Of a DNA stretch of 64,000 nt, positions 11,161 to 23,773 are shown piece by piece. Numbering within the stretch: the first letter of the stretch is position 1; every line of letters starts with the position of its first letter. Below the pieces are notes generated by a model, which was not told the DNA's origin, ran no database searches, and worked only from the letters and a program-made list of their open reading frames with translations. The translations under genes were made by a program, and so were the position numbers. The stretch lies in assembly GCA_015680685.1 (NCBI GenBank), contig MNCI01023831.1, forward strand, positions 145,133 to 209,132, in the 5' to 3' direction. The DNA is from Gnetum montanum. Taxonomy: Eukaryota; Streptophyta; Gnetopsida; Gnetales; Gnetaceae.

Positions 11161-12640
11161 TTCTTTTTCATTTCTTTATGTGTGAGTGTGTGTGCATGTT
11201 TTATCCATCTTGTAAGTTTGTCACCCAATAAGTGTTCTTCACGATGGTATGAACTATTTTTCATTGATTGCTAATGTTTGGTTTTTACCTTTAAGTTATG
11301 ATGTTGATACTAAGGTATGTTACTTTTGATATGATAGGCAATGAGTCCACTTCATCCATTCATCCACAAATTTCTATGGTTTCTCTTGGCTTGAAACTAT
11401 ACAGTCCCTTTTTCAACGATAAGAACTATAACAAATCGGTGACTCGGCATTTCTCAAACTAAGGAAGGACTTAAGGATTGAAAAGGGTGTGACTTTAAGG
11501 GAACTTGATGCATTTGTGTTGGCCATTCTCTTGGGTGCTTGGATGTTTTCTTCTTGAGTTTCCTTACCATTTCGACGTTACCCAATTATCGGGAAGCTTA
11601 GTAAATAAAAATAATAAGTCTTTACATGATGTAGTTCTCATGCATAAACACATAAAAAAACTGTGAGAATTCAAAGAAGACCCCTTAGATGAAATAACCG
11701 TTTGGGCTACAAGCACTAGTTATGGAACTCAAAATAAAAATGTTCCCTCTAACTAAGGCCCTTCTCGCTTCCCATTCTCTCCTCCTTGTTTCATCAGAAT
11801 GGTGGTGACTCTTTGGGAAGACATTCTTGTTACTTCAAGGGGATGGATTGGCTGAATGTGTTAATGCAAAGTCACTGGATGTGGTTTGTTTGAGGCTGGA
11901 CTTGGAATAGGATTTGCTAAGTTACATTAACCATGACACGCACAAGGGGATGTACACCACCTTGTTCTTGGGATTTCATTCCATTCTCTTCTGTCCATCC
12001 TTCTCTCCATTGTTCACCTCATTGTCGGTTGTACCATTAGTGTATATTTTGGTTGACGCATTATTTTCTTTTTGGTAAATTCTTGTAGTAAATACTTTAA
12101 CTCTTGTTCCAAATAACATTCCTAGGGCCTATAGACTCTTTGAATGTGGGTTTGTTAGGGCATTAAGGGCATGAGCCTACTTTGGGAAGGACCCACTAAC
12201 ATTCCTATTTGGTACATCAGTTAAATTCATTCCCTTAACATTTTTGCAATCCACTCTGTTTTGTTCATTTCCATCTTGACATCCACTTCATCGACATTAT
12301 AGTTGTCTCTTTTTGTCCATCTGTCTTATTCTTTTTCTTTTCCTCCATTCTCTCGCTATTGGAGGTTCACTCTTCATCATCGGGGCCTGGTCCAATTTTT
12401 TCAGTTTTCTCCTAACCCCTACACCTTCATTAGTCATCATTAGTATATCTCCAAATTCGTATTAGCCATACCACAACCCAGCCAATGGACCTTTTACTGA
12501 GGCAAGGTATCAACTGCATTGAAATTCATTTACCCTTGCTAATATAAGAATGTGTTGTGTGTGCAGATGGCAATCATGTAACAATGGATTGGATTTGGAG
12601 CAAACACTTGGAATGGATCAGTGCTGAAGTAGCTACACAA
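11161..12640 (+). other. 3' untranslated region of element A
   Basis: Collinear with 29401-31165 of C and 59966-61750 of D. No long open frame. Near 12550-12640 a short frame reads VVCADGNHVTMDWIW, recognisably conserved in C and D. Confidence 0.7.
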
Positions 12641-12923
12641 GGAATAAGGAACAAGGTAGTTAGTTAAAGTTAGTCAATTAGTCTCTTCATCCTTCACCTC
12701 ATTAGCATAGGAGATAAAACAAAAAATATATAAAAATCACATACCTTAGACTTACTTAACCATACAACTGTGACAACTACAAGTAAGTCTAGGAAGACAA
12801 CAAATGATTAACCTTAAGTGTTCCATAAGGCATGTAGGCACTTAGTCTGCGGAGTTCAACCAGATCGTGCATGTAATGCTCATATTTGTATGGTTGAGTG
12901 TAGGGGTACCTCGCCACTCATCA
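12640..12923 (+). repeat. Truncated 3' LTR of element A
   Basis: Only the terminal U5 part survives: the 'ATAAAAATCACATACC' block, 'GGTTGAGTGTAGGGGTACCTC' type end and the terminal CTCATCA. The internal region runs directly into it at about 12630-12645, so the start of the LTR, including the TATA box, is deleted. Confidence 0.75.
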
Positions 12924-13366
12924 ACTACCAATGTAACTCTTATTATAGAACTACAACAAAAATATGTTTTCAAGAAAGGATACAATACAGGACTTGGCAC
13001 TAGACTGGACTATTGAAAAGCCAACCTTTTACAATAAAGGTTGTCAACCTTTTTATTCAAGTTTTCTCTACTTCTATCTCTAGGTTCCACCTATGAAAAA
13101 CTGTGAAATGGTTGTCCTTAGGTAAAAACATAATTGATAACACAACAACATTATGTCTTCTATAATAGCATGGTTTGCAATACATATTTTGCATTGCATA
13201 GTTAGATGACAATACAAAATTTTTCAACCCTGTCATTTTGTCCCATACTACAAATAATTGAATAACCAAATCCATTCCTTATGAGCAAATATGTCCATAT
13301 ATACCAAATGAAAAATAATAGGTATCTTAGTGAGAAATATACCCTATTTTAATAAACATGTCTCAC
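12924..13366. other. Flank right of element A, no gene seen
   Basis: AT-rich. The first bases (ACTAC) would be the target-site duplication of A, whose partner lies outside the window. It leads into the last recognised exon of the minus-strand gene candidate. Confidence 0.4.
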
Positions 13367-16300
13367 CTTTATGCTAGCATTGAATCTTTGATCAAGTCGT
13401 GTTACTACAGGGCTAGATGACAAAAAAATATGGCTTTTGTTACATTGTTTGTTATTGACATCATTGGGAAGTGGAGCTCTCTTACTTGTAGGACATGCAC
13501 AGGTTTTCTTTTGGGATGTTACTTCAGGTTGTTGATGTCTGAGAAGATGTACTACATGGGCATCTACTGATGTTCTTTTCATAGGTTTTTTGATAAAATC
13601 AAAATTTATTGTGTAGTGCATTTGGTATGAAGGCCTCTATCCTGATCTCTCTTATAATCAAGAACACATATAACCTTACATTTAGTGGCAAGACATAACT
13701 TTAGTCTTACATTTTGGAAAGGGAGGATTAAGAGGAGATTCTAGCAATGATGTATTTGTATATTCAACTAGCTCATAAGGATCTAGAATTCCTGAAACAA
13801 ATAACATGTTGAAAAATTATACATAGGTTATGTCCTGTAATGCAATTTTCTAGAACTGAGAACACTAATTAAACAAGAAAAATAATTCCAAACAACCTTC
13901 TTCTATGAAGAAATCGGTATTCCAATCTAGACTCAAATAGAAAAAGCTATTTTTAAAACTTTGTGCATTCCTTGAAGTTTGTTGAACAAGGCTAAAGCTA
14001 AAATTTCCTATAGTAAACCCTCCATTATTTATTTAAGTCTCATCAAAACCACCCAGTTACAACATTACATTTTCTACATTGAAAAGTGTGTCCATATTAG
14101 AAAACACTATAGGACATTCAAGTCTTTAGCTAGTAACTGTTAGGGTGTCAACAACAGCAACATTGGAAAGAGACATTGAAGTCATGAATTTTGGACACTT
14201 GGATGTTCAAAAATCAAGGATACAACTTCCTTGCAATAATCATAGGATCCTAATAGTTCATGTCTATATTTAAAAATTCTAAAATAAATGAACTAGTTCT
14301 AAGATCAAAAAGACCTGTTATGCAAGTAATAATACCAATTCATGTATCAATTTTTTAAAACAAAAAGAAAAGTAAACTAGCTATCCCTTCTTAGCCTTCT
14401 GATATGAAAGTATTTTTATAAAATTTGCCTTCACAGATTTCAACCAAGATTTACTAGTCATAACTCATAATTGCCTATATTTAGAAGTAACAATCAAACA
14501 AGGTTATATAAAACTAGCCCACAACCATGACACAAAATTTGTAAAGCATAGAGGCAAAATTTTGGAATTTAAACTCTTGAAAATGCAACCAAAATATTAT
14601 TTAATTAAAAATGCCTAACAAAGTTAAGAAAATTTTGGAATTTTTGATGAAAAAAATACCCCTTTTGATTTTTATGTGAAGATGGGCTATCAAAGAGCTA
14701 TCTTGTGTGATGGCAGATGAGTTCGATTTGCTTTTTGTTGTGGTGTACCAACAAAAGCACAAGGGCCACAACTGCTCTTTGTTTCTAAGAAATTTGCTTT
14801 CATCTTTTTTTCTTTTATCGAAGTACTATTTGAATGGGCACCCACCTCATTCTTTGTAGCATTTCTATTACCTGTATCCTATTTGGGTTTCATATTTGTA
14901 TATGTGATTGGTTCATTTTCATTAAGAATCCCTGCAAATTAAATCGTGTACAATATCTGGTCATTTTGGCTTCACATCAACCAAACATGGTATTTTTTTA
15001 CAACATGGAAAATATCATTAACACATGGGCAAAAAATTCAAGTGTATTAATAACCTGGTTCTGTAAAGAATGCAGGTTCCTAGGGTAGACTTTGACGTAA
15101 GTAGTCCTTTTCGGCTATGCTTGGACTCTCTGGGATTGGTGGCAGTTTAGTTGAAACAGGTTTACCAATTAACTGTTGGTTTACAATAGCAGCAGTGTTA
15201 TTAGAAGATTCCTTGTTTTCTTGCACATCCACAGTTGTTCTAGCATCATGGCATGTCCTCTTCACTTTTCCTGCAATAGTAATTTAAGTCAGATTATTAT
15301 CAATAGTACTAAGATTATCAAACAATGATTACAAGTAGCTATTGTCACAAAAGTGACACTCCAATGATTTTACTTAGTAATAAGGAACATGGGTTGTTTC
15401 CTTTTTAGTAATTCATATGCAAAAGANNNNNNNNNNNNNNNNNNNNNNNNNNNNNNNNNNNNNNNNNNNNNNNNNNNNNNNNNNNNNNNNNNNNNNNNNN
15501 NNNNNNNNNNNNNNNNNNNNNNNNNNNNNNNNNNNNNNNNNNNNNNNNNGAAATTCAAAATCAAATATACAAAAAATCTCTTCTATTCTCGAGGAAGAAA
15601 GTCGAACAAAGTTTTAAATATAAGAGAGAAATAAAAGGTATTTTGCATTTTCTAAAAACACAAGTGTTCCATTGAAATCTAAAGAAGTGTAAGTTGGCAA
15701 AAACCATTCTGAACACTTTTTTTATTAAACAAGTCCAATCTATAAAAAATAACATTGGACAAGTAATTTAAATAGACAAAAACTAAACCTGTATTTATCC
15801 TACATCTTGAAAAAGGAGAATGTCATGAGAAACCCAAAAAAATTTCAGCAAACATTGTGGAAAACAAGAATTGGAAAAGAAAATAGAAAAAAAAGCCAGT
15901 CCTACAACAAGCAACATGAATTCAGCCAGAACATGGTGGAACCAAAAACAACCAACAAACAAGAATAATACAAGTTAAGGAATCCTACATTCCCCAAAAC
16001 CACCATACCAATTGTTGACACGAATTAAAGTAGCAAATGCAGTAAAACTGAGAGAAGACAAAACAAAATCATGTACAAAATTTAAAATAACCTTAAACCC
16101 GGAGAAATTCTGGAAAAACATAATCACAGAATGGTAGGAGGAGATCATCGTTCTCTTGTGCCAAATCAATAAGGCTCAACTGTTCCATGCCCAAATCGAG
16201 CATCTGCATGGCCTCAGAATCTTTACTCTCCATTTTCCCTCTTATCCTACCATTGAAAGCTTTGAAGGATAAGCAATTTCCATAATAACAATGTCCAGTT

Positions 16301-16539
16301 TCCAGTTTCCAATTAACCAATACTAAGAACCACTCTCATGAGAATTCTCAAAAACTGAAGCAGCAATCGAATCCCAAACTAACAAAAATCCACAAGAATG
16401 ATTGAAGCACAATTAACACTAAAAATATGGAACAAAGCATCCTCATTCTCTTTCCAGACTCTAAGTAGAAAAGAGCAATAATAGACAGTGTAGAGAATTT
16501 ACCTCAATACTTTGTATTTGCTTTGCGTGGTGTTTTCAT
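13367..16539 (-). CDS. Candidate multi-exon gene of unknown function
   Basis: Several short minus-strand segments look like exons. Exon 1 (16539-16511) begins MKTPRKANTK and ends at a GT; exon 2 (from 16246 after TAG) joins in phase as IRGKMESKDSEAMQMLDLG and continues ..LAQENDDLLL. Later candidates: about 15270-15085 after TTGCAG (VKRTCHDARTTVDVQENKE.., PPIPESPSIAEKDYLR), about 14800-14690, about 14205-13897 with three in-frame stops, 13791-13700 after TTTCAG (ILDPYELVEYTNTSLLESP), and about 13565-13367 ending AAG|GTGAGA. A TATA-like TTTATAAAG precedes exon 1. An assembly gap (15427-15549) may hide another exon. I do not recognise the protein. The stops in one segment suggest either a wrong exon call or a pseudogene. 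Confidence 0.35.
15427..15549. other. Assembly gap (123 N)
   Basis: A run of N within the minus-strand gene candidate; reading frames crossing it are meaningless. Confidence 0.99.
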
Positions 16540-16908
16540 GGCACCCTATGCTTTATAAACAGAACAAAAACTAGGCAAAACAAAAAAATTTGAAAATACA
16601 AAGGAAAAAGAAAAATTTTCACCTTGTTTCCTATGGATGTAGCCATTAATAGTACAATTACATTTCAATTTTGGGTGACGAACGTTGAAGGAATGTCTAA
16701 AATTAATGGTAGTGACCGTTCTGCAATTTCTATATAACTTTGAGCAGGTAAATTTATGAACATCGTCAAGAAGATTGGTGCGACATTTGGGATTCAGGTA
16801 GGGAAATTTAATTTTATTTTACCATTGTAGGAGGGGAATTTCAAGGGCAAATTTTTTGTGTCCCATCACTTAGAAGCAGTCTAGACCTAAGTTAAGCCTG
16901 CAATTTTG

Positions 16909-17009
16909 ATCAATAATCACATGAATCAAACCATGTTAATGAAGCAAGCTTGGAAATACATCAATAATCACATGAATCAAACATGTTAATGAAGCAAGCT
17001 TGGAAATTG
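16909..17009 (+). repeat. Tandem duplication, 51-bp period
   Basis: ATCAATAATCACATGAATC through GAAGCAAGCTTGGAAAT occurs twice head to tail (16909-16959 and 16960-17009), with one base deleted in the second copy. Confidence 0.9.
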
Positions 17010-17789
17010 GAGTATTTGTTCTCGAAAATGCCTTGGCACATAATCTGCCAATGGTTATGTATCCCAAAATTAGGATGCATTTAATAGATTAAATATCCAA
17101 CATATTGTTATTATCGTATGGTAAGTAACAAGTTAAGTCCCTTGGCCACCATAAGGATTTCTTTTTTACTCTTTTCTTTTTCTTTTCCCATTCATGTCAT
17201 TACAAATTAAGAATTAATGTTGAGGACTTTGGCCCCAGTAGCAATTCAATTTTATGTACAAATAAAATAAAGCAAAAGCAACCAACTCGAATACATGGAT
17301 TTTTTTAAGATGTTGTTCAAAATTCCCACTGAACTTTCAAGTTTTCTACATAAACTTTTTTTAAGACAACAAACCTAGGTCATTCTAGGATTGGGTTAAG
17401 GTTTAAGCCTAGTGGGATCTGAACCCCAATTGAGAATATGAATCATTACAAAAGTATGAAGAGCAATGAATATCTATGAGTATAGGGTTTTGATTTGCAA
17501 CTTGTACCAAGGGCAAGGTAACACAAGCTATTCCAGAGATAATGTAGCAACAATAAGAACCAAATTTTAGGTAACATATCTAACTATGTTGGTGCTCTCT
17601 CACAAGAAGACCATGGCATCCCTTACTCACTTTAAAGAGGTGTTGAAACTTGAAACCTTCTTGTTAAATTATTTACTCCTAAGACATATAGTCAAATTAG
17701 AACTTTAAAAAATTCCATAAAGGAATTCTAAACTTGTTTGATAGATCTAAGGGTTCTTTCAATGGATGTAAGAAAAAATTTTAGTTTCT

Positions 17790-17885
17790 TCAAGTATAAG
17801 TCTTAGTTTGATAACCCTAGGTCATAGGTTCAATTCTACTAGGCAGCAATGAGTTATAATATTCAATAAATCTTGAGGGTGTACC
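17790..17885 (+). other. tRNA-derived SINE-like relic
   Basis: GGTTCAATTC at 17827-17836 fits a polymerase III B box, and the bases after it (AGTTATAA.. ATCTTGAGGG) resemble those after the similar GGGTTCAATTCC at 34048-34059. No clear A box. Weak call based on similarity between the two places. Confidence 0.3.
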
Positions 17886-17888
17886 TAT

Positions 17889-18702
17889 TGATGAGCCACA
17901 ATATTGCATACGCGATATCTCATCTACCCCGCAATATCTCATACGCGATATCACGTCCTGCCTCATTTTCTATAAATAAGAAGCAGCTTCCCTTGTTCAA
18001 GGGAGTTAGACTTAGACCCTTAGCTAAACTCTTACAGTTTTGCCATTCCAAAGTTAGAATAATTCTTGTGTGCCCATAGTAGGAGTCATAAAGTGAACGA
18101 ATCTTTATTCGAGCAATTTGTACCTGAGCACACATTTGTGTATAGCAATAAAGACGAACTTTGTGATAAACCTTGCATCATACAATTTAAGCTAAATAGT
18201 AATTAATTATTATTGAAAGTTTAAATGCTTTCCTAGCTAATTAATCTCTCTCTCAACCCTTGACTCTCCTAGTTAAGTACACTCAATATGACTGCTTCAA
18301 GCATGTGTGTAGCGCTTGGTAACCTAATAACGATTAGTGTTTGGTAATCCCAACAACATTCCATTGGTTCAGGATGTGCGTGGCAAATCTGAATGAATAC
18401 TAGTGTTAGGAACAATTAGAACTTAGTTAGTGAATACTTACTAAAAGTTAGTCACTTAGTTCTCCTTACCTTCCCCTATTAGCATAAGACATTAAAAAGA
18501 TAAAAGCTATAAAAATCATACATCTCAAGCTTACTGAACCATACAACCGTGACAACACAAGTAAGTTTGGGAAGATAGCGATTGATTAACCTTGAGTTTT
18601 CCATTAAGGCACATAAGCACTTAGTCCTTGGAGTTCAACCAGATCGCACGTGAAACACTCATATTCTTATGGTTGAGTGTCGAGGTACCTCGCCACTCAT
18701 CA
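17889..18702 (+). repeat. 5' LTR of element B (814 bp)
   Basis: TGATGAG..CTCATCA. U3 has CpG-rich palindrome remnants (ACGCGATATC twice), a TATA box at 17971-17978 (TATAAATA) and a polyadenylation signal AATAAA at 18147-18152. Same length class as the LTRs of D (807 and 812 bp). Confidence 0.93.
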
Positions 18703-18703
18703 T

Positions 18704-18721
18704 TGGCATCATTGCCGAGGA
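18704..18721 (+). promoter_or_regulatory. Primer binding site, tRNA-Asp type
   Basis: TGGCATCATTGCCGAGGA lies one base after the LTR. It matches the tRNA-Asp complement used by Athila-type elements, TGGCGCCGTTGCCGGGGA, except for four transitions. The D copy has only two. Confidence 0.7.
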
Positions 18722-18817
18722 CTTAGTTGTTTGTGCACTACTTAGAACATAGGAAATCATTCATATCATTGGGACGCTAGAACAAACCCTTAGGATTAAT
18801 CAAGGAAAGATAAGACA

Positions 18818-21800
18818 ATGGTAAATCGCACACCGAACAAGACAAAAATGTCTTCTTCTTCATATAAGAGCACTTCACCACCTAGGACTAACAGAAGACA
18901 CAGTCGGCAACATAATACAAGTAATCAAGATCTGCCAGTTCCTCAACAATTCCATGTGGTATATACTCATCATGATGAGTATGTATCCAAATTTACCTTT
19001 ATTTTCCATCAAGATGAACAACTATGTTGGAGAGACTTGGAAGGTAACATAGTGTTGCCTCTAGACCGAGCAGTCCCCAACATGCTCCTTCATGCTCTCT
19101 CATGAATAGGCATGTCAATTTTGTATGCAGAATATGTTGCATGCACAAGGGACTACCATCTCATAGAAGCGAAATGTCAAAGGGACTTGCAACAGGAGAG
19201 ATATCATACATCCTCGAAGGGTAAGTGGCCCCATAATGCTCTACATGTCTTGAGTGAAATTGAGGGTGGTGAACCTGCTTCAACAGGTTCCCCACCAAAT
19301 GATGTTCCTCCTCCTAATGATGGTCAAGAGGTGGTGTATTAGAACCTCCACTTCATGATTCACAACCCTAGTTCTGATACCCACGAACATGAAGTGTTCA
19401 AGGAAGGAACACAACCACACGATAAGGGCAGATGTTCTAATCATGATCACAATCGTGGCCAAGACCATCAAAGAGAAGGTAGAAAATACCATCATGGCAA
19501 TGGTTCTCCTTCTTCTTCACCTTTATCGTCACATTCACCCTCTCCTTTAGTATTCAGCTGTAGTCATAAGAAAACCAACCGTAAGGATAAAGGTAAATAG
19601 AGTGAGAAACATTGATGACATAGTCGAGAACGAGGACGATGGCACTCTAAAGAATCAAGGCATGGAAGAAGGGAGAGTAGGGAACCGCATGGACACCATA
19701 GACACTATGAATGAGATGACCATGAAAAACCCCTACTCGCAACTAGAAGCATGCTAGACATAACGGAGGCCATAAGAGTTCCCACAAGGCACCAAAAAGA
19801 TAGTAGGATCAAGAGGTTAGACATGAATAACATCCCATGGTTTGAGGAGGGATACAACATTGATCTTCAAAATCATTTACAAGAATTTCATGATGCATGT
19901 GCCTTGCAGAACATAGAAAATGAATGGCAAAAACTAAAGTTGTTTCCAAGGACACTAGTAAAAGAAGCTGAAAGTTCGTACCGGTCCTTAGAACCAAAAT
20001 CCATTCAGACGTGGAGTACAATGTTAGAACTGTTTAATGATAAGTACCAAACGTACTCCCGAGTGTCTAACCTACAAAATAAAATCCAAGGATGGAAGCA
20101 AGGAAATCATGAACCTTTGGATGTTGCCATGGGCCGCTATTACATGTTGTTACATTGTTTCCCTAGCCATGGTTATTCGCAGCAGGATCAACTACACCAT
20201 CTCGTAGATGGACTTGGGCATGAAACAAGAAGAGCCCTTAGGACGTATGCCCAAGGAAGGTTATCAAAGCTTAGGTCTCATCAAATCCATAGATTGCTAA
20301 AGCAAGTAGCCAAAGAAGAAGGTGAGCTATGAAAGAGAGAAAGTATAGAAGAGTACAACCGAGATCCTTCCCTTCGAAAAAGAGGAGTGAGATTCTGTGA
20401 GAAGGAGGAAGAGTCACCACTCAAAGAGATGGTGAATAGGAAAACTTTGCCGCTCCAAAAGTTAACAACAAAAGTATTGGAAAAGGTAGACCAAATGTGT
20501 GAATCCCTGGATAGTAGGTTTGAAACTATTCTTAAAATCGTAGAAGATTCTAGGGAGTGAGGTAGTGACTATGACAAAAAGAAAAAGAGAGAAGTAGACA
20601 ATGTACGTAACAAGGGTAAGGGTAAAATGGCTATCACCAAAGAGGTTGTGGATTCAGATACAGATGATGATGATGGATGTAATATATGCCAATGCAACCA
20701 TCCTAAGGGATGTTTCCCAATACTCTCACATCTACAAGAGTCTGGGGTGTATGCACTCAACCCACGATTTAATAAATTGCAAGCACCCTAACGGTTACCT
20801 TATCCTCAAGGTAACCCAAGGTAGTTCCACCAACCATCAACATATTATCCAAGTGGAACTCCAGCACAACCTATTGAGCAACATCAATACTGGCAATACC
20901 CACAGTCATGGGGGATGCCACCACCAAGGCAACAACACCCCTACCAGCAACCAAACCCATATGGCTACTACATGTAGCATCTGATCTCTCCTCGTGATTC
21001 TATTGGTCATGTTACACCACAACATCACTACCAAGATCAGGAGTACTTTAGAACTCCTTCTCCTATGGGAGATAACCTACAAATATACCAACCTTCGAAT
21101 CCATCCACAACTCTCACACCAATAGCTCCATTACCACCCGCTCCAGCAATGCAAGGGGAACTCCCTACTCAACCGCAGCAACACAATGTCACGAGGGCTG
21201 TGAATCCTTAACCTGTAGTTGGTTTTGACAACCTTATGAAGAAAATACCTTTCTTTGGAATGAACAGTCCAACCAAGCCCTCACAACCACAAGCAGTTGA
21301 ACCTCTGAACACCTCCCTATCAAATAAGGCTTCAGGGTTCCTTTCAAACCAAACACCGAGCTCAATGCATACGATTATTTTAACACATGTCGTTACTAAC
21401 TAGATTAAGGTGGGCCACCTTCCCAGGAAATTCTCTAATCCTGGAAGTCCTCTAATCTATCTCCAAGTCATTGGGAATGAACCATGTAAGGTTCTTCTAA
21501 ACTCAGGTTCTGGAGTCAACCTAATATCACAAGAGATGTACAAAGCCTGGAACCTACCTCCATTAAGGAAGAGTAATATTCACCTAGAGTTGGTTGTCCC
21601 CTTGGGATTGGTAGAGGACATCATTACCACTATGTGTGCATGGTTGTATCCAGCTGATTTCCTAGTGATACAAGTGAACAATAGTAAAGGAGACTTCCCA
21701 ATAATAATGGGAAGAGCATGGTTAAGTACTATAGATGTGTGCTTAGAAATCCATGATCTTTCCCTGGAAATATTCAAGATGAACACTTTTGGAAAGATCA

Positions 21801-21901
21801 AGAAGAAGAAAGTTTCATGTGTTGCATACAGTGACATAGGGTGCAATTGCATGCAGAGATCATGGGTTATGCAAAGTTTATCATTGCCTGCATACAATTA
21901 G
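18818..21901 (+). pseudogene. gag: Element B gag-protease
   Basis: Starts MVNRTPNKTKMSSSSYKS; the family start is probably the internal MSSSS. Gag N-terminus 18818-19600 with stops, capsid 19751-20332 (the longest intact capsid in the window: ELFNDKYQTYSRVSNLQNKI, GHETRRALRTYAQGRL), coiled C-terminal part, knuckle motif near 20678 (CNICQCNHPKGCF), Pro/Gln-rich linker with stops, and protease 21410-21901. The protease active-site Asp is changed to Asn (LLNSGSGVNLIS), a G-to-A change. PIIMGRAWLST is the conserved C-terminal protease motif. Confidence 0.8.
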
Positions 21902-22006
21902 TATGCACAAGACATTAATATACAAAAGTGCCTGTATGCGGTAACCACATGACAAGAAGACACCCAGTGATTGATGGCTAATTAAGAGACCAACTCACTA
22001 ACATGC

Positions 22007-23757
22007 ATGGAACTAACTGAGGGAATAACTAGTGCTTACATTAAAAACATAGATACACTAGAGCAAGTCCTTTGCCAACTTCCAAGCCTTAACCTTGAAA
22101 ACATCAATTGGGGGAAGCTGGAAATTCTTGAAAAATTTAAACAAGAACCCCTAGATTTGAAACCATTGCCCATCGGTCTAGAATATATGACCCTTAAAAA
22201 TGGAAAACTGGTGATCATTGACACAAGACTTGTTTCCAAACAAAAAGAAAGACTACTGAAAGTGATAAAAAAGTGGTCAAAAGCCTTTTCCTGGTCATAC
22301 CCCAAATTAATTGGAATAGATCCTAGGATATGCTAGCATAGGATTTACATTGACCCCTCCATGAAACCTCAAAAACAACCGCAGAGGCTATTGAATCCAA
22401 AATTGAAGCAAATAGTAAAAGAAGAAATAGAATAGCTTCTTAAGGCTGGGTTCATATATCCCATTGCTGATAGTGAATGGGTTAGTCCTCTAGTGATCAT
22501 GCTTAAAAAGGAAGGCAAATGGATGATGTGTATAGATTTTAAGTTGCTAAACATGGCAAAAATTAAGGATCACTTTATGTTACCATTCGTTGACCAAGTC
22601 TTAGACACCATAGCAAGGCATCACTATTATAGTTTTCTAGATGGCTATAGTGGATACAACCAAATACGGATAGCCCCAAAAGATCAAGCCAAGACAGCAT
22701 TCACCAATCATTGGGGAAGGTTTACATATAAACAAATGCCATTTGGCTTGTGAAATGCTCCTACCACATTTCAACACCTAGTTCTAAGCATGTTCCAATA
22801 GCAGATAGGAAATGGAGTGAAAGTCTTTATGGATGACTTCTCCACTTATGGAACAAGTTTTGACCAAGCCTTGGACCAATTGGAGCAATTTCTGAAAAGA
22901 TGCGTAGAAACCAACTTAAGGCTCAATTGGTAGAAAAGCCATTTGATGGTCCAAGAAGGCATAGTACTTGGGTATAAGATTTCACATTCAGGAATAGAGG
23001 TAGACCCAAACAAAGTTAAGGTCATCCAAGGAATCACTCGTCAACCAGAAACTTTCAAAGATATTCGATCATTCCTTGGACACACTAGCTACTATAGGAG
23101 ATTCATTGAGAACTTCTCCAATATTTCCAAACTATTGGTAGAGCTAACAAAGAAGGATGCACCATTCAAATGGACCAAGGAATGTGAATGAGCATTCCAA
23201 ACTCTGAAACAAAAGCTTGTAGAAACTCCCATTCTACAAGCTCCTAACTAGTCTAGACCATTCCATATAATTACTGACAGGTCCAATTATGCCTTAGGAG
23301 CCATACTTACATAGTTAGATGACCAAAAACATCCTTACTACATCCATTTTGCAAGTAAGATTATCGTCGATGCACAACTTAACTACACAACTAAAAAAAA
23401 AGAATTAATGGTTTTATGTGTTAGGTTACAAAGTGTTCATCCATACGAATCATAGTGCAATCTGGTTCCTCATGAACAAGCTAATAGTTTGCCCTCATAT
23501 TATTCAATGGCTGATAATCTTACAGGAGTTCAATCTAACGATGATCAATCGAAAGGGCACCAAAAACGTAGTTGTAGATCATTTATCTCGATTGCACTGG
23601 GATAGCAAGGAGGATGAATATGTAATGTCCGATCAATTTCCTGATGAAGCCCTCTTTGTCGGTGTAGTGAATAACCAACCCATGGAGACAAATTGGTATA
23701 GTAGCATTCTCACCTATCTCCTTACCCAACAAACACCACAACTGCAAGATTTTAGCT
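22007..23757 (+). pseudogene. pol: Element B RT and partial RNase H
   Basis: Conserved RT blocks: MCIDFKLLN, SFLDGYSGYNQIRIAP, MPFGL, catalytic FMDDFSTY near 22829, LGYKISHSGIEVDP, RSFLGHTSYYRRFI. RNase H follows (ITDRSNYALGAIL, FIHTNHSAIWFL, ending LTYLLTQQTPQ). At least seven stop codons, several at TAG or TGA where sister copies have Trp or Gln codons. A 1-2 base loss near 23420 shifts the frame (LMVLCVRLQSV then LGYKVFIHTN). Ends at the deletion scar; no integrase remains. Confidence 0.85.
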
Positions 23758-23773
23758 AAGGGTCTAAGTCTAA
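23752..23773 (+). repeat. 22-bp micro-inversion at the deletion scar of B
   Basis: Exact reverse complement of 18006-18027 in the 5' LTR of the same element. Both segments begin TTAG and end CTAA. LTR sequence in normal orientation continues immediately after it (CTCTTGCAGTTTG..). Confidence 0.93.

Larger units (their letters stand above)
7682..12923 (+). mobile_element. Element A: Athila-like Ty3/gypsy copy, non-autonomous, both ends damaged
   Basis: Starts in the untranslated leader shared with B, C and D (the 5' LTR is not in the window, displaced by the Tat insertion). It holds gag and protease, jumps at about 10960 straight to the 3' untranslated region, and ends with the last ~280 bp of an LTR (..CTCATCA at 12923). 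The jump is at the same place as in element C. Many stops and frameshifts. Confidence 0.8.
16540..17888. other. Intergenic stretch between the gene candidate and element B
   Basis: No coding signal. It holds a ~50-bp tandem duplication (16909-17009) and a SINE-like tail (17790-17885). The last five bases, CCTAT, are the left target-site duplication of element B. Confidence 0.5.

Noticed and set aside
15389-15634. Open frames across the run of N
   Set aside because: The frames are open only because N codons contain no stops.
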